Shown here in pieces: positions 60,496 to 64,000 of a DNA stretch of 64,000 nt; the stretch's first letter is position 1; each line of letters opens with the position of its first letter. The position numbers and the translations under genes are program-made. The notes under the pieces are model-generated. The model searched no databases. It saw only the letters and a program-made list of their open reading frames with translations, and was not told the DNA's origin. Source of the DNA: Thauera sp. GDN1 (GTDB lineage: Bacteria; Pseudomonadota; Gammaproteobacteria; Burkholderiales; Rhodocyclaceae); NCBI RefSeq assembly GCF_029223545.1, contig NZ_CP097870.1, forward strand, positions 1,488,001 through 1,552,000. Direction: 5' to 3'.

Positions 60496-60540
60496 GGGCT
60501 GTTGGTGGATCTGGCGGTCGTGGCTTCCACCGGCTAGAGC

Positions 60541-60707
60541 GATCGCGGCTTCCGCCGCTCCCACGGTGGGACGCGTGGCGATCGCTGTTTCCATGGCTTG
60601 GAGGGGTCGCGGTTTCCATGGGGTAGGGGGGATCGCGGCTGTCGCCTCTCCCACAGGAGGAGGCGTGGCGCGCTGGGGTTTCTGTGGGAGCGGCGGAAGC
60701 CGCGATC
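60541..60707. repeat. Cluster of intact and degenerate REP elements
   Basis: Intact copies at 60541-60564 (minus orientation) and 60684-60707 (plus). A diverged minus copy is at 60631-60654 and at least two decayed ones lie near 60579-60625 (ATCGCTGTTTCCATGG, GGTCGCGGTTTCCATGG). The core reads GTGGGAGCGGCGG then AAGCCGCGAT. They lie between the histidine kinase and the 3' end of the RAYT gene and fill most of the 281-base gap 60496-60776, which holds no other gene. Confidence 0.8.
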
Positions 60708-60776
60708 CTCGCATTACACTCCCCACCCCTCCTTTTACAAGCGGCCGCAGCTGCGCTCGCTAGCCCGGCGCTGCGC

Positions 60777-61232
60777 TCAAAGCCAAACCGCGTCCCAGTG
60801 AGGATAGTCGCCCACGCGCGACACGATCCCGGCCCGCAGCGGGTTTGCCACGACGTATCGCGCCAGGGCGACGAGGTCCTCGTCGCGACGGATGGCGTGG
60901 TCGTGAAAGCCGTCTTGCCAGCGCGGCGTGCCGGGCGTCGCCAGCTCGCGATTCACCGCTGCGGCGGCGCTGGCCTTGAAGCGGCAGATCAGTGCGGAAA
61001 GATCGCTGTCGCCAAGCTCGATCAGCCAGTGCAGATGGTCCGGCATCAGCACGTAGGCGAGGGTTCTGCAGCGACCGAGAGCTTCGGTTTTCCGCAGCTC
61101 CTGAATGACCCGCCGCGCGATGCGAAAGTCGAGGAAGAGGGCGATCCGCTGGTGGGTCGCGGTGGTGAGCAGATAGATCCGCCCGGTTTCAGAGAAACGG
61201 CCGGTGCGGAGGGTGTGCGAATGCGGATTAAT
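60777..61232 (-). mobile_element. REP-associated tyrosine transposase (RAYT), possible non-standard start
   Basis: IS200/IS605-like Y1-HUH transposase of the RAYT group, thought to mobilise REP sequences. Read from 61232, the 151 residues match the whole family pattern: NPHSHTLRTGRFSETGR, THQRIALFLD, then the HUH motif MPDHLHWLIELGD, GFHDHAIRRDEDL and the catalytic Tyr in ALARYVVANPLRAG. The conserved N-terminus begins at an ATT codon (61232-61230); no ATG, GTG or TTG precedes it in frame nearby. The first ordinary start is GTG at 61052, inside the catalytic domain. So it uses a rare start or is inactivated. Flanked on both sides by REPs. Confidence 0.85.
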
Positions 61233-61290
61233 GCTTAAAGCATAGATCCGGGCGCGGGGTTTGGGAATTGGGGTGGGGCCGGGGCGCTAT

Positions 61291-61365
61291 GATCGCGGCT
61301 TCCGCCGCTCCCACAGATCCCACTGGGACGCGCCGCCCCGCTGTGGGAGCGGCGGAAGCCGCGAT
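61291..61365. repeat. Inverted pair of REP elements upstream of carA
   Basis: Minus-oriented copy at 61291-61314 and plus-oriented copy at 61343-61365, 28 bases apart, both perfect matches to the intact copies on the other side of the RAYT gene. With those they frame the transposase gene. The pair lies about 25 bases before the carA promoter. Confidence 0.85.
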
Positions 61366-61387
61366 GTGCCGCCCGCCCCGGCGCGAT

Positions 61388-61416
61388 TTGCCTTGAACCG
61401 CCCGAAAATATACAAT
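61388..61416 (+). promoter_or_regulatory. Promoter for carA
   Basis: TTGCCT, a 17-base spacer, then TACAAT. The implied start near 61423 gives a leader of about 100 bases containing a terminator-like hairpin before carA. Confidence 0.55.
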
Positions 61417-61430
61417 TCCGGCGTTTAGTA

Positions 61431-61464
61431 AGCGGGATCGGCCCGGAGGCCCGTCCCGCTTTTT
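61431..61464 (+). terminator. Terminator-like hairpin in the carA leader (candidate attenuator)
   Basis: AGCGGGA ... TCCCGCT with an inner GGCC/GGCC pairing, followed by TTTTT. Located between the carA promoter and the GTG start (62 bases downstream). A full intrinsic terminator directly after the transcription start suggests attenuation of carAB by a nucleotide or arginine signal. No obvious antiterminator pairing or long leader peptide was found by eye. Confidence 0.65.
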
Positions 61465-61525
61465 GTACATATCGGGCGCGCGGTCGCGTGCCTGCAAGTC
61501 TTCAAGCTGATTCCAGGAGCTTCTC

Positions 61526-62674
<1,149 letters not shown>

Positions 62675-62686
62675 TTCGACGGTGCC

Positions 62687-62706
62687 CGGCAGGCCGCGGC
62701 CTGCCG
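62687..62706. repeat. Perfect 20-bp palindrome in the carA-carB gap
   Basis: CGGCAGGCCG directly followed by its reverse complement, extended by GGTG/CACC outside (62681-62710). In RNA it forms a GC hairpin in the 91-base gap between carA and carB. No U-tract, so a role in mRNA stability or differential expression is more likely than termination. Confidence 0.5.
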
Positions 62707-62765
62707 CACCGGTATCGGACGCGCGCGCACCCGGCGCGGCGTCGAGGAATCATCGAGGCAAGACA

Positions 62766-64000
<1,235 letters not shown>

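Overview
The window is a compact, very GC-rich chromosomal segment with almost no gene-free space. Protein sequences and gene order (eno-ftsB; rimP-nusA-infB-rbfA-truB-rpsO-pnp; hrcA-nadK-recN-fur-bamE-dapB-carAB) fit a betaproteobacterium of the Rhodocyclales/Zoogloeaceae type (Thauera or Azoarcus relatives). This placement rests on recognition of families and synteny, not on a search. Most of the window is core genome. No prophage, CRISPR array, rRNA or tRNA gene was recognised.

Layout. 1-10.6 kb: the end of enolase and ftsB, then small housekeeping genes (NlpC/P60 lipoprotein, SIMPL protein, gamma carbonic anhydrase, rlmJ, MazG-like hydrolase, Pit phosphate transporter, a GTP cyclohydrolase I with a His-rich tail, fabI, yaeQ) plus several proteins of unknown role. 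10.6-16.3 kb: a large PhnD-PAS-PAS-GGDEF-EAL sensor and a cold-shock pair (deaD, cold-shock protein). 16.5-23.4 kb: YlqF GTPase, YitT membrane protein, PHP phosphoesterase, YciO, M50 protease, scpA-scpB and rluB. 23.5-32.6 kb: the transcription/translation superoperon rimP-nusA-infB-rbfA-truB-rpsO-pnp, headed by a promoter and an intrinsic terminator in the leader. 32.7-40.4 kb: dksA, an NYN-LOTUS protein, ugpQ, a ChaN-PDZ protein, an M1-type peptidase and a lytic transglycosylase. 40.5-46.4 kb: an L-lactate utilisation locus, with divergent regulator lldR, then lctP and lldEFG. 46.5-53.2 kb: ubiG, an OmpA-family protein, mtaD, a cytoplasmic Ser/Thr kinase fused to a cyclic-nucleotide-binding domain, hemH and hrcA. 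53.3-64 kb: nadK, recN, fur, bamE, dapB, a hybrid histidine kinase, a REP/RAYT island, carA and the start of carB.

How the parts work together. The central superoperon makes ribosome maturation factors, NusA, IF2 and PNPase; its leader terminator suggests attenuation in which NusA itself could take part. The lactate locus forms one circuit: permease LctP imports lactate, the LldEFG iron-sulfur complex oxidises it, and LldR probably represses from an operator just downstream of a good promoter. The carAB genes start behind a second promoter-plus-terminator leader, which points to attenuation there too.

The only mobile-element-related material is a REP/RAYT system: an IS200-like REP-associated tyrosine transposase flanked by inverted copies of a roughly 23-bp palindromic repeat, with another inverted pair between recN and fur. 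Its reading frame has no ATG, GTG or TTG at the family's usual start position (an ATT sits there), so it may be decaying or may use a rare start. I did not find a clearly new defence or biosynthetic system. The best leads are the two leader attenuators, the RAYT/REP island, a 20-codon leader ORF before lctP, and a small kinase-like protein next to fabI.
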